64,000 nt of DNA, taken from the NCBI GenBank assembly GCA_030248195.1, contig JASAND010028777.1, positions 20,157 through 84,156 of the forward strand, written 5' to 3'. This document shows, one piece after another, positions 48,007-59,800 of this stretch. Numbering within the stretch: the first letter of the stretch is position 1; each line of letters opens with the position of its first letter. The notes beneath the pieces are model-generated. The model made no database searches. It saw nothing but the letters and a program-made list of their open reading frames with translations, and had not been told where the DNA came from. The stretch is from Trissonchulus latispiculum. Its lineage: Eukaryota; Nematoda; Enoplea; Enoplida; Ironidae. The translations under genes were made by a program, and so were the position numbers.

Positions 48007-49609
48007 AGGCCAGCTTACACTACCAGACTTTCACCAGACCAGACTTGCACCAAACTCAAGTCCGGTGAAAAAGTTTCACCAGATTTATACTTTAGACTAT
48101 CAGACTTGTCACACCAAACTTTCACCAGATATTGCCCAGGGCTTGTAGGAATCTGGTGGGGCCCCCAAAATTGGAAGAGAAAATTAATCCTTTAATTGCT
48201 CTCCTGCTGAGAGGTTGGTCTGTATTAAAGAGAAGTGGAAAGGTCAGACGTAAAGGTCAATACTTTGGGGGCCCCATCAGATTCTCTAACTACAAAGTTA
48301 GTACAAAAGTACAAAATATTGAAGTTTTATAACAGTAACTTAAAAGTTAGTGCAATGTTCTAAGGTTTTACTATAGCATAACAATTTCCCAATTAAAAGT
48401 TAAAGCTTCTGTATAATGCTTTGAATGTTTAACTCTTTCATATTAAACAAAATTGTGCTAAGTTATAGTTTGATTTTAGCTTTAAATTTATTGCAATTAA
48501 TTTAATTTTAAATTTATAGAAATAATTTTCTGAATACTTTTAATTGATGCAATTACAGTCGAATTCTGCTGTATATAATCCAGGCAACCTAACACCAGAT
48601 CTCGTACATTAACTTTGTATTTAGTATATTTGCGTTTTCAGTTCATTTCATAACTTGTCAAGTACTCGAACGCAATTCGAACACTGCTCGAATTCCAAAA
48701 CTGAAGTTTCAATATTTCTTACTTTTGTACTAACTTTGTAGTTAGAGAATCTGATGGGGCCCCCAAAGTATTGACCTTTACGTCTGGCCTTTCCACTTCT
48801 CTTTAATACAGACCAACCTCTCAGCAGGAGAGCAATTAAAGGATTAATTTTCTCTTCCAATTTTTGGGGCCCCACCAGATTCCTACAAGCCTTGCCCAGA
48901 TTTCGGGCAAACTTTGAGAGGGATCCAATCACATTCCAAGAAAATTGAGCGCCAAGTTTGAAAAATTTTTTCAATCCATTTGTGAAGGCTAACATTTGCC
49001 TCATTGCTCTGAAGGCGCAGTTTCCTGTCAGCAGAAAGCTTGTTTATTGCATTAAATTGATGTTCTGTGTTGTAAACTTGTTTAGGTTTACGTATGCAGA
49101 AAACTTGAGAAATACCCGTAATTCATGAATCACTATTGTCAGATAGAATTTTTGTAGAAGGTCATTTCTCAGATTTCTTCGGAAATACCCATCATCTTTG
49201 TGGTCCTATAGCGAAGGATTCTCTGAATAGTAATTTATAAGGTCCGTTTCGTTTTCTGTAGTCCAAATAGTCATTATGTATATAACAACTTTTGCGCTAC
49301 GAAACAGACACAGCTAAACAAACTGCTCCGCAAAAACAATCAATTTGAGGCTCTATGGCAGTCAGGTCATCGTCAGGTCAGGTCAGGTCAGGTCTATGTT
49401 TCTATGTGTGCTTTGATTGGTTGTTTTCACCAGCCATCAGGTGACAATTGCCACAATACCAAACTGAGTTTGGAAGTCGGTGTAGGTCTGGCGGAAGTCT
49501 GGTCAAAGTTTGGTGTCACTTTACACTACCAAATTTTCACCAAACTTCCACCGGACTTGAGTTTGGTGCAAGTCTGGTCTGGTTAAAGTCTGGTGGTGTA
49601 AGCTGGCCT
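48007..49609. mobile_element. Harbinger-like element with GTCTGGTGAAAG-array ends, TAA duplication
   Basis: AGGCCAGCTTACAC at the left and GTGTAAGCTGGCCT at the right are exact inverses, with TAA on both sides (48004-48006, 49610-49612). Words CCAGACTTTCACCAGACC, CAAACTTTCACC and their complements fill the ends; AGGTCAGGTC repeats lie at about 49360-49393. The interior holds an inverted pair of about 190 bp. 1603 bp, nested in 47761-53346. Confidence 0.85.
48139..48892. repeat. Inverted repeat, about 190-bp arms, about 370-bp spacer
   Basis: Arm 1 (about 48139-48330 plus) and arm 2 (about 48700-48892 minus) encode nearly the same peptide, with CRNLVGPPKLEEKINPLIAL and KGQYFGGPIRFSNYKVSTKV. 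Only a handful of bases differ. Whether the peptide matters is unknown; a foldback structure explains the conservation more simply. Confidence 0.75.
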
Positions 49610-49962
49610 TAAGACTGAAGTAGTGGATCGAACCTCTAGAGGAACATTCAAAACTAAAGTGCGAAAATCTTTTTGTAAAAACTGTGAAACATGTAATAGT
49701 TTGAACAGCCAGTGACGAACTTTTCCGAAAACCGAAAGCTGAAATCTTATAAATTGAGTTAGACCTGAGTTCCTGATAGGAATCAGAATTAGGTTTCTGT
49801 CTCTAAATACCAAGTTAGTTCGCAGTTAACCTCGAGGTTAACTTGAGCTGATTTGGTGCTACCAGACATGTGCAGGAAGGGAAGTTTTGGGGGGTGAAGG
49901 GCGGCCGAAGGCCGCCGAAAAACCGGATTTTTCCGGTTTTTTACCGGAAAAATCCGGATTCT

Positions 49963-50044
49963 GGGGGGGGGGGGGGTGTGGGACCCCTCTGGGGGGGGGT
50001 GAGCGCAGGTCTGGGGGGGGGGGGGGTAAAACCCCCCCCCCCCC
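49963..50044. repeat. Poly-G/poly-C cluster with quadruplex potential
   Basis: Runs of 14, 9 and 14 G (49963-49976, 49991-49999, 50013-50026) are followed by a run of 13 C (50032-50044). Palindromes GCGGCCGAAGGCCGC and a CCGGATTTTTCCGG inverted pair lie just upstream (about 49900-49957). The C run could pair with a G run or the G runs could stack as a quadruplex. ORFs across it are compositional artefacts. Confidence 0.8.
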
Positions 50045-50734
50045 ACAAAATCCCCCCAAGCACACGTATGGGTACTACGGATTAACTGAGAATTATCAGG
50101 TTAACTCAGAGTTGGACGCGGGCCGCGGGTACCCGCGGGGCGGATCGGGGCGGGACGAAATTTACTACCCGCAGCAGTCCGCACGGGCCCATGCGGGCCG
50201 ATTTGTGGAGTGACAGTATATTTTCTTGCGTTAAAATATAAAATCTAGATACAATGTTTTCAGCTTTGACATCAGAAAACCTAACCTGAATTAACGGGTA
50301 TTGTCTCGATTAGCTCCCAACTGTATAGCTTGTGTCATATAAACTGAACGCAAAGGAAACTTGCCTAAAGAGTGCTAGGTTACTTTGCAGTGTGTGATGC
50401 CCTATCTCTCAACCTTACTGGCCCTAATCCAATACTTGTCAATTATTCAAATCACTTTGAAAAATCTCAGTACCAAAATATAAACTTGACAACTTCAAAA
50501 CGTGCAGTTCGTCAATCAAACATAGAACAAGTTACCCCTTAAAAGGGGAATCCGCCGTAGTGATTGAAATATATGTGTTCAATGTTTTGCTTGTTTTCCA
50601 TAGAACATATTGTCATACTGTACGGTGACGTTAGCATTTTACTAGTTTCAACTTCCCAACATTGCAGTTTCTCTGACAAGAGAATGGCAGTCAGTATTTA
50701 TTGCCATTGCCAATTGTGAAACTAAAATACTACC

Positions 50735-50815
50735 GGAAAAGGATTCGATCTGTGTACGGACCAGCGCCAAGCGAACACTCTAACCACTACACTACTCTGA
50801 CTTCTACGAATTCAT
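50735..50815 (-). repeat. tRNA-derived segment (SINE head)
   Basis: On the minus strand GTAGTGTAGTGGTTAGAGTG is a good A-box region, and CAGATCGAATCC further on matches a B box. The spacing fits a tRNA. The T- and acceptor arms are degenerate, suggesting a SINE head or tRNA pseudogene. Confidence 0.5.
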
Positions 50816-52440
50816 CGACTAAACCGAGAGATAGAAAATTATAATTTATCTATATATTTCTTTTAAACAATTTATTTTATCTAGATTCTAAAGCAAAGCA
50901 AACACTAATGAAACAAATACAGTGCAAGCGCTAAATCAATCTTTAACGCGAAAATTGTAATTGTAGTTTTAGCTGTTTATTGATTTGTTAAACCTCTGCC
51001 AATCAAGCGATAGGCAAATAACGATTTTCGATTAGGCGATTTTCGGTAATACGAGAAAAGTAAAACAGCGATCGTTTGCAAAACAATTTACAGAGCAAAT
51101 AAAATGAAGTAAATCGACTGCAACAATGCTCTAAAAATTTCAAACTCATAGAAAAATTGTTGGGCGAAAAAACCTGCGTACTATGACATGTGTTGAAGAT
51201 AGGACGGAAATCCTCCGCGTTAAGCAATTTACATGCAAAACATAGGAAGTCAGATGGGTCAACCCATTACAAGTATACCGCCTCCGGCGGTATAAAAATG
51301 TGACCGTGAAAAATTGGGGAGACTCATACAACCTAGGCATGGGCACGGGCCCAAAAATTTGGACCCGGGTACCCGACACTACGTTATTATTTTGTAGCCC
51401 CGAAAGCTTACCAATTTTCTATGACCGTTGTGCTTTAACCTTTAAATGTAAAGAAAAAAAGAAAGAAACGCTTTTGGATTAAGAAAAAATCCTATACCAA
51501 ATTTGGCTAACTTCTAGAGATTCATTGCCCGGGCCGACATTCAGCGGTTAGCGGACCTGGGGCAAGAAATTTATTAACTGCGGGCCGGAGCGGGCCGAAA
51601 CCGGTCGGATCGACGCTAAGAAAATGCTGTGAAGGCACTAGAATTAGTATTACAAGAATTCGATGATTGGCCTCTTTTATCACTAAAATTAGCTAAAAAT
51701 TTATTCATTCTGGTCATACCAAATTTTAGCGCAATTGGTTTCATAAGAGTTTTGGTGGCAGTAGAAAGAATCCCGAATTAAGTACTAATTGTGAATTTCA
51801 CAACCACCACGACTTGTGAACTTGCAACATCTGCGTATTGCTAATTATACTATTAAAACTGGGGCTCGTTTTTGGGAACCTTTGTTGTGATGTTGTCAAA
51901 AATAGAAGAAAGATATTATTAGCATGGGAGAAAAAGCTTTGCTGCTTACATTTTTTAGTTCGAAACTAATTATTTGATTACACAAGGGAAGCATCTAGTT
52001 GCTAATTTATAAAGGGGGTGGCCGAGACCCTCAAATCAGAAAGTCCCTCGATTTCCAAAGTTTTTAGATTTTTGTAAGAAATATATGCAGAATGCTCTAA
52101 AAGATTAGGCATTTCTGTAGAGTGCGGAGAGTCCTTTGATTGTAAAATATTCATAGTTGTTTTAATTCTGATAACCAAAACTTTTAACCGAAAAAATCAA
52201 CTTTTTATACATATTCAATAGTATTCATAGCATAAAACAATTTTAAACATTGTGCGGGCCTTAGCGGGCCCAAAGAGGTAACCATTTACCCAAAGAGGTA
52301 ACCATTTGGTGCGTATCGCGCCAGCCTGTCATCAAGCAAAAAGCGGCACTGTTTCTTTGAAGTTATACACTCAAATACGCAGGCTTGACAGGTTAACAGA
52401 AATGACAGGCTAAGGCCTGCTTGCCAGTCTAAGAACTCTG

Positions 52441-52580
52441 CACGCCCCCCCCCCTTTTATGCTGACTTGCTTAGTTTGCACCTTAGCCTGTCATCAATGA
52501 CACAGTCTAGGACAGTCTAATTTACACGTTGAACATATAACATGCTAACTTGTCAAGATCCTCTTATATATATATATCTA

Positions 52581-52622
<42 letters not shown>

Positions 52623-52754
52623 GATATATATACTCAGCACGCCCCCCCTGTCCTGCTGATTCGCTTAGTTTGCACCTTAGCCTGTCATCAATGACAGTCT
52701 AGGACAGTCTAATTTACACGTTGAACATATAACTTGCTAACTTGTCAAGATCCT

Positions 52755-52796
<42 letters not shown>

Positions 52797-52940
52797 TATG
52801 TATATATATAATACTCTGCACGCCCTCCCCCCTTTCATGCTGATTTGCTTAGTTTGCTCCTTAGCCTGTCATCAATGACAGTCTAGGACAGTCTAATTTA
52901 CACGTTGAACATATAACTTGCTAACCTGTCAAGATCCTCT

Positions 52941-52982
<42 letters not shown>

Positions 52983-53090
52983 TACATATATATATGTATA
53001 TATTATATATATAATATATATGACTAATGTATATATATATATATTAGTAGTAGTATATATATATATTAGTATATATATATACTAATACAC
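52441..53090. repeat. Three tandem units of about 190 bp separated by (TA)n microsatellites
   Basis: Units begin CACGCCCCCC at about 52441, 52638 and 52819. Each contains TTAGCCTGTCATCAATGACA, then GACAGTCTAATTTACACG and CTTGTCAAGATCCTCTTA, and ends in 40-80 bases of TA repeat. The units are nearly identical, so the array is young. A long (TA)n/(TATA) tract follows to about 53090. Confidence 0.88.
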
Positions 53091-53822
53091 ATATACATAC
53101 ATACATGTAAAAGCTAGCTAATATTTTGTAATTACACATATGCATAAATACATGTACTATGTACGCACCAACAGGGTACCCAAAACTATACATGCGGGCC
53201 GCGGGCTGGACCTTTGCGGGCCGAAAATTTGAGTGCGGGCTGTGGGACGGGTGTGGGCCGCAAATTTCGGCCCGCGTCCAACTCTGAGTTAACTCCGAGT
53301 TAACCTTGAGGTTAGCCTAACACCGAGCTAACCGTCATTGATGCAATCCGGTGATAACGGGAAAAATTTGGATCAGTATCAAATCAAGTCAGCAATTAAC
53401 GTAATTTGAAATAGAATATTAGCTAGGCTATTTAACTTGCATCCGTTTTAACCGGTTTGGCCGAGGTCTAAGTTGTCTTTTTAGCTTCTTCAGGTTTTTA
53501 CCAAATGACGACTTCAAGCTTAGTCATGTGTCAATAAAAATAAAATTTTACGTAAAACATTTGAAACGGTTTGTTAGCAGGATTTTGCAAAACCTAATGT
53601 CTCACCAAAATAAAGGAACAGCTGTTTTCAAAGTCGAACTAAACTATCGATTGGCGACGTTGTGGAAGTCAAGCGAGTTTCCTTCCTGCTAACAATCACC
53701 TCTGCTTTATTACTCTCAATATAAAATTCAAAACGATACTTTAACCCTTTGATTTAAACGCTTTACCACTTTTTTCTCTTTCTGAAAGTTGATCCACGCT
53801 TTATTTCTTTCCCTTTGTCATA

Positions 53823-56800
53823 ATGTCCCGACGACGCAGCTCCTATGGTTATGGGGTAAGAGTTATGTTTCTACTTCCAGTAAAATTAACGCTTGAGTGG
53901 GTGTTAGAAAGCTAGAAAACTTGAATTTTTTAAATTTCAAAATTTTTTAGATTTTTTTATGGTTTTCTGGTAGAATCGATGATGCTGAGAATTTTTTCTT
54001 CTTGTACGAACACCTGAAAATGCTTCCTTCGATCTGTAAAGCGGCTCTAACTGCAAAGATCAAAGGAAAACGCCGCCTTTATACAAAAATAATTGTGTTA
54101 CTATTATAGGCGGCAATTCCTTTGATTCTATAGAGTTGTAGATGTTGTTGAAGAAACCGTTGTAGAAATCAAATCGAAGTTTAATAATCTCTTTGCCGTA
54201 AAGATTAACATTCACATTGAATTTCGGTTTGACTGAAACAGAAAACGTCAAATTGGATTTGACTCAATTCAGTTCAGTCAAACTGGATTTTTATGACTTC
54301 AAACAATGGTAGATTGAATTTTAAGGTCAAATCCAGTTTGACTGAAATGAATGTTCAGACAAATCAGATTTGCCTGAAAATCCAATATGACTTCCACATG
54401 TAGACTGTATACAACAACAGAACTAATTTAGAACAGTCGTTAGTATTGTGCATGTGCGTAGCCAGGCTTGGGGGAATGGAGAAATTCCCCCCGAAATAGG
54501 TAGACTTCCCGAAATTTTTCCATGCCATGTGTAAAACGTCCATTTTTCAAAAATTTTTGGCTCCTGGCTCCTGCCCGAGCTTAGTTTATTGTACCATCAT
54601 AACACGTGTTTGGCGCACCAAAATGAGTACCAAATACAATATCGGTGTGGTTTGACTTGCTTCTGCATTATTTGCGGGCATGAAAACGTGCTGGGTCTTA
54701 GGAATCTTTTAGCTTCCAAGAATGCTCTATAAAAATCAACTAAGTTAAGGAATTTGAAAAATTTCTCAGCTTCTGGGGGATCTACCCCAGGGCCCAGACC
54801 CCCCGAAAAATTTTTGCATTCATCCTCCCGAAATTTTTTTTGGCTACGCTAGTGTAGTGGTACTGTGTAGTACGAAGTGATTTCCCACGCTTTGTGAAGC
54901 TGTTGGAAATTGACCGCTGGCCGTTGGTCAATAATTTGTCGCTGTGTCTGTTCGCAAACAGCTAACGGCCGTTGCCGTCAACCAACGCAAAATCTGCGGT
55001 CAACCGCCAGCTCAGTAATTGACAACAGAATTTTGAACTAATTCATTGATAGGTAGTAGTATCATACATAGGTATCTCAACGCTTTGTGAAAAAATTTAG
55101 AGTGATCATCTAAAAAGAAGCACTGGGAATGTGTAGTATGTTTAAATTTACAATTCTTAGGAAATACACATCGAAATTCTATTAACAATTAATTTAGGGT
55201 ACTTATGCCGAATTGAGTTTTTCCAGATACGCGCAAACGATCTATTTGAATTAGTAAATTGATAATATTTGTTGGATCTAGGTATGTGAGTCCGTCTGAG
55301 AAGAGAGTCCATTTTATGTGTTTACCATACATAGGCTAACTTTGAGGGGATGGGGCCCGACAAAAAGCGATTGTTACCAAAAATTTCACATTTTTAGCAA
55401 TTTAAAAACACGTCTTAAAAATCACTTAAAAATTCTTTCTACTAGTTTTTGGCTAAAAATGTTAATTTGTTAGGGCTAGACCCCTCCAGATTCCGATACC
55501 GTGTTAGTATATGGTGTTTACATCGAAAACCTCTGAGATTCAAACCTTGGCTTGCCAGCTGGCCGGCCAGTTGGTCATTGCTTATTGACGGTTAACTCGC
55601 CAGTGACAACGATCACACCGACCAAGAGTATTGACTTGGCATGACCAGCGCCAGACACTTATGTGGATCCAAGGAATAATACAGTTACTTACAATTAAAT
55701 GAGTGGACAACTCCACTCCAAACAACAGTTCTGTAAAGTTGTTTTGCATTGTACCTTTGTACCAGATCAATTCTAAAGTCCCATGTTATTGTTTTAGAGC
55801 AGCTTTCGAACCGCCAGCCTTGGTCGTTACGATTCACCTCGAACATTCTCAACCTCTTTTGTAAGTGCTTTGATCTTTGTCATAATTTACTCTAAGTTTC
55901 TAAGACATAGATTTCTGAAGTTATCCCAAAAATCATTATTGATGAAAGTTTGTTTTTGCTTGCTATATATAATAGACAGTTACTGTTATAAAAGTTAAAG
56001 TTAAACATTAAAGTTGGCTGTTTGCTATGCCTATCTACAACAACAGCTTAAATTTCTAAATTAACTAGCCGCAATATTTTGTGTTGGCGTTATCATCATC
56101 ATCATCATCATCACGACCGGCTGACGTTCCTTGGACGAAGGCACGGGCATGAAATCTGGGCCCTTTAATACGAACAAACATTTGCTCAATAATAACCCAA
56201 TCAGAGTACCGAAAGACGAAGGAGGGCAGCGTATTTGCGACTGTATTGCTAATTAAGAGGCTACTTAGCTTTCTTGTCTTTGTGTAACGGTACGACGACC
56301 AAAACGGCTAATACTTACTAAACCATTTGTTGCGGGCAACATACAGCAAGCTTAAGGTGGTGATTCCCTTTGGTCACAAAAGTTTGCACCGTTATTACTC
56401 GTTCATTACTTGGTGTTAAGAAGCCCTTTTTATATCAAAATGTAGCTTGACATTTTCTCTTTTTAATGCATACAATGAAACTAATGTTGCTTTTTTTAAA
56501 ATATTTTTGACACATTTTAGAAGAAGTATAATTTTCCAGATTTTTTGCAGACTCAAGTAAATTTTTTCGCGAGACATCGGTTGTATCATTCGATAACTCC
56601 ATCAAATAGCTGGGGACGATTTTTTATTTATTGTGAAATCGCTCTTCGTTATATAGAAATAAGCTGAAATGTGTGCGTAACCTGTATTTTGCCTACTTTT
56701 TCCAAAGTTGTCAAGCGATTACTTTAGCTAGAAAGCAGTAATCGGGGCAACTAAAAAAACGTCCCTGGGTATATTTGTGCAGAACTCATTTGTTAAGTAA

Positions 56801-59800
56801 CAGCCCTCCAACTTGCATGGTGAATGCTCCACAATCTTTGGAAAAAATTGGTCGTATTTTTGCAAAAACTACATTTTTCATGGTAGCAGCCTACGGGATA
56901 GCTGTTGGAAGACGATCATCCATCTGATAATTTGCCCCTGAGAGACCTTCAGATCGACGCCCTTGGGGCCTTTTCATAAAATGATTAAACGTATTAACTT
57001 AAACGGATTAACTTAAATGGATTAAATGGATTTAAAAGACGTATTCATAAAATCACGGGTTAAACTACTTAAACGGATTAAACTTTGCCACGACTTAAAC
57101 GGATTAACTTAAATGGATTAAATTAAGTCATTTAAGTCGTTTAATCCGTATTTTATGAATACGCTTTTAATCCGTTTAAGTTAATCCATTTAATCCGCCA
57201 GTTTAATCCTGATTTTGTGAATACAAATGAAGCTCACAGATTTCAAAAAGTATCTATTCCATTAATATCAATTTCGCTGATTGATGCTACAGTTGTAAAT
57301 TTTAAGCACATTACTTCAGTTAATGAGTGACAAAGTCCTACTTCAAACTATAGCTAACATCTACAATAAGTATCGTTCAGTGCGCATATCAAACTTTGTA
57401 GTGTTTCTACAACGATGAGTTTCTGGTTTGGTTTTTCGAAGTGTTTGCTTGAGAATTAACTGTTCATTAGACTAGTAACAATAGATTGCTACTTAGAGAT
57501 TATTAGTACAATGCGTACATAGATTAATTCTGCACCAGAACAATATTGAAATGTTGTAATCTCGTAAAAGCACGCCCAAGAATGGCGGGTTGCTTTTGGT
57601 TGATTCTTGACCATTACAAATTCTGCTGAGTTCACATATTTTGTAGTCCCCCCATAGAAGTTCTTAAAACGGCTCCTACATTCTGTTTAACCATTCAAAG
57701 GTAACTCCGACGTGTTATTATAATTATTGGAAAGTGAAAAAGTTGCGCTAAAAAATTGTGTCTAAAGTTTAAGCTTTAAGTTTGAATTTTTGGTGAATCT
57801 TTAAATTCACTTGCGAAAATAGAAGCACGTAACCATATTTCCAAAACGTGCGGTTCTGTCCAGAATTGTCAGCAAATGTTACAGAAATGGCTTCTAGCGA
57901 TGCATGCACTCTCCAGTAAGAAAACGTTTTTCCGTTTTAGTTTTTTGCGAACTTTTTCACAAAAGAAAAAATCACCAACAAGTTTCTGTAAAAAGGTGCA
58001 GGTTGGTTGTTACAGTAAAACTAACGCCAAATTCGAGCTCTCCAACCTCTATAATCTGAGTAGCACATCTTTTTAGATACAGTACCTCAGCCCCTTCTGA
58101 GTCTGACCGATTGACCGGCTGTTAGCCATGACCCCAACCCTCCGAAAAAAAGGAGTGGTCAGTAAAGCTGTGAGCAGTAAAGTAAATATGTGAGCTAAAG
58201 CTACATAGAAACTAATGCCAAATTTGAATTCTACGTCCTGGAAAACCTAGCTAGACACGTTTTTAGGCTTCCAGGGCCTTGAAATGCAACGTTTGACCTG
58301 TCATGTGACCTTGACCAAGGTGGTGTGACCTTGGTGTTTAAGGTACTGCAAGAATTAATTAATCTCTGTGTAAATTTCACCTTACAAGCACAATTCTTTA
58401 TGAAAGCGGATGAAACTTTCCAGATGCATTGTTTTCGTGCACTTTACATTCTGGATGGAACCAGCCCCGCACTTTGGGGTCAAAAAATGGCCATCTTCAA
58501 GGAAATCAGTTTTTCAAAATTACTGCCAAAATCTTACGGACAATTTTAGTTTATTTTATACTCAATCGATACACAGTAGTGTTGGGATTGTCCGAAATTT
58601 TCCCTGGTTGGCTTGGCTTGGCTTTGCCGGAGTTTGAAGTTGGCCAGCCAATGGCCAACTGGCTGGCCGTTGGCCGCCGGTTGGCCGTTGGCTTTTGCTT
58701 AGCCCTAAGCCAGTCGCCATTTTTTAGCAATTTGCCAGCGTTGGCTAGCTGGAAATTACTGTTTTTATTTGTCTACCGTGCTTAATAATGCGTCAACTTA
58801 TTGAACTTTATTAAAAATAGCTTTTCCAATCGTTAGCGCCAATCCGCGATAATTCTGTTTTAATTTTGCTGGAGGACTGCAATTGATAATTGATGAGACG
58901 TTGACCGCTATACAAAATTAAAAACTAAGTTGTTAGCACCATTAAAATTTGCATGCAATTAGCAAATCTATTGAAAGCTATTTTCGATAAAAGAGTACGG
59001 ACATATCGAGAACTTAGAGCTAAGTGTCATGTGTTATGCAGGTAAACTGAAAATCTGTAGTAACGTATCTAATGTAATGTTTATAATGCAACATGTGCAC
59101 GATATTATTTAGAAAAATTAAATTTAGTATCACAGTTGACGCACAAAATCAGTAAAAAATTTGAGCTTGGCCAACAGTCGGCCATTGGCCGGCCAAGCCA
59201 ACTGGCTGAGATTTTCTCGGCCAACGCACAACACTAATACACAGTCAAGTTATATATTTATCAATGCCTTCTAGCTGGAGTTCGTTGCTTTAAGCTAGAG
59301 ATTTGGCTGAAAACTATATTGTAAATATTTTGTTTTGAACATCGATTTCTCAGAAACTACCCAATGAAAATTCGCGTAATTTTCGGCAGTGCGAAAATTT
59401 GTACTATTGCGGAGGGACATTTTGCTTTGAGCTAAAACTTGTCCAGTTGCGAAAAAACTCAATGGGAGGTGCAAAATTTTGTGTCACCGCACATTTGGCA
59501 TATTTTCTGGATCATTAAGGCATGTTAGCGAAATCCAAAAAATGTCCAACATGTGCTTCAAATCAAGGCATAAAAGGAAATTTGGCCGATTCTACAGTTT
59601 TGAGAAATCGATGTTGAAAAATTGACGAACAATGTTTAGCCAGCATGTTAGAAAATTTCTTGGGAATTCTGCTAGTTTCTGTAAATCATATGAATGTATA
59701 TACTCATTATAGGCTTTAAAATCGTGTTTAAAGCTCTTTCTAACTCCTAAAATGGCAAAAGTGACAGCGTTTCAAAAATCACTACTCAAAAGGATACCAT

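Larger units (their letters stand above)
50107..53286. mobile_element. Non-autonomous hAT element with GCGGGCC-word ends, 3.2 kb
   Basis: The left end CAGAGTTGGACGCGGGCCG is exactly inverted at the right end. The flanks GGTTAACT (50099-50106) and AGTTAACT (53287-53294) form an 8-bp duplication with one difference. The interior carries a tRNA-like segment, a single hAT-type end (TAGGCATGGGCACGGGCCC at about 51335) and a triplicated AT-rich block. No transposase recognised. Confidence 0.85.
47761..53346. mobile_element. Outer element with TTGCACCAAAT ends hosting two nested transposons
   Basis: The left end TTGCACCAAATCGGACTAAG then GTTAGCTCGGTGTTAGC is mirrored at the right by CTAACACCGAGCTAAC then CATTGATGCAA. 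GTTAACTCGGAGTTAAC-type words recur inside both ends. Removing the nested elements 48007-49609 and 50107-53286 leaves about 0.8 kb. A 123-bp relative is at 42233-42355. Duplication length unresolved. Confidence 0.6.
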
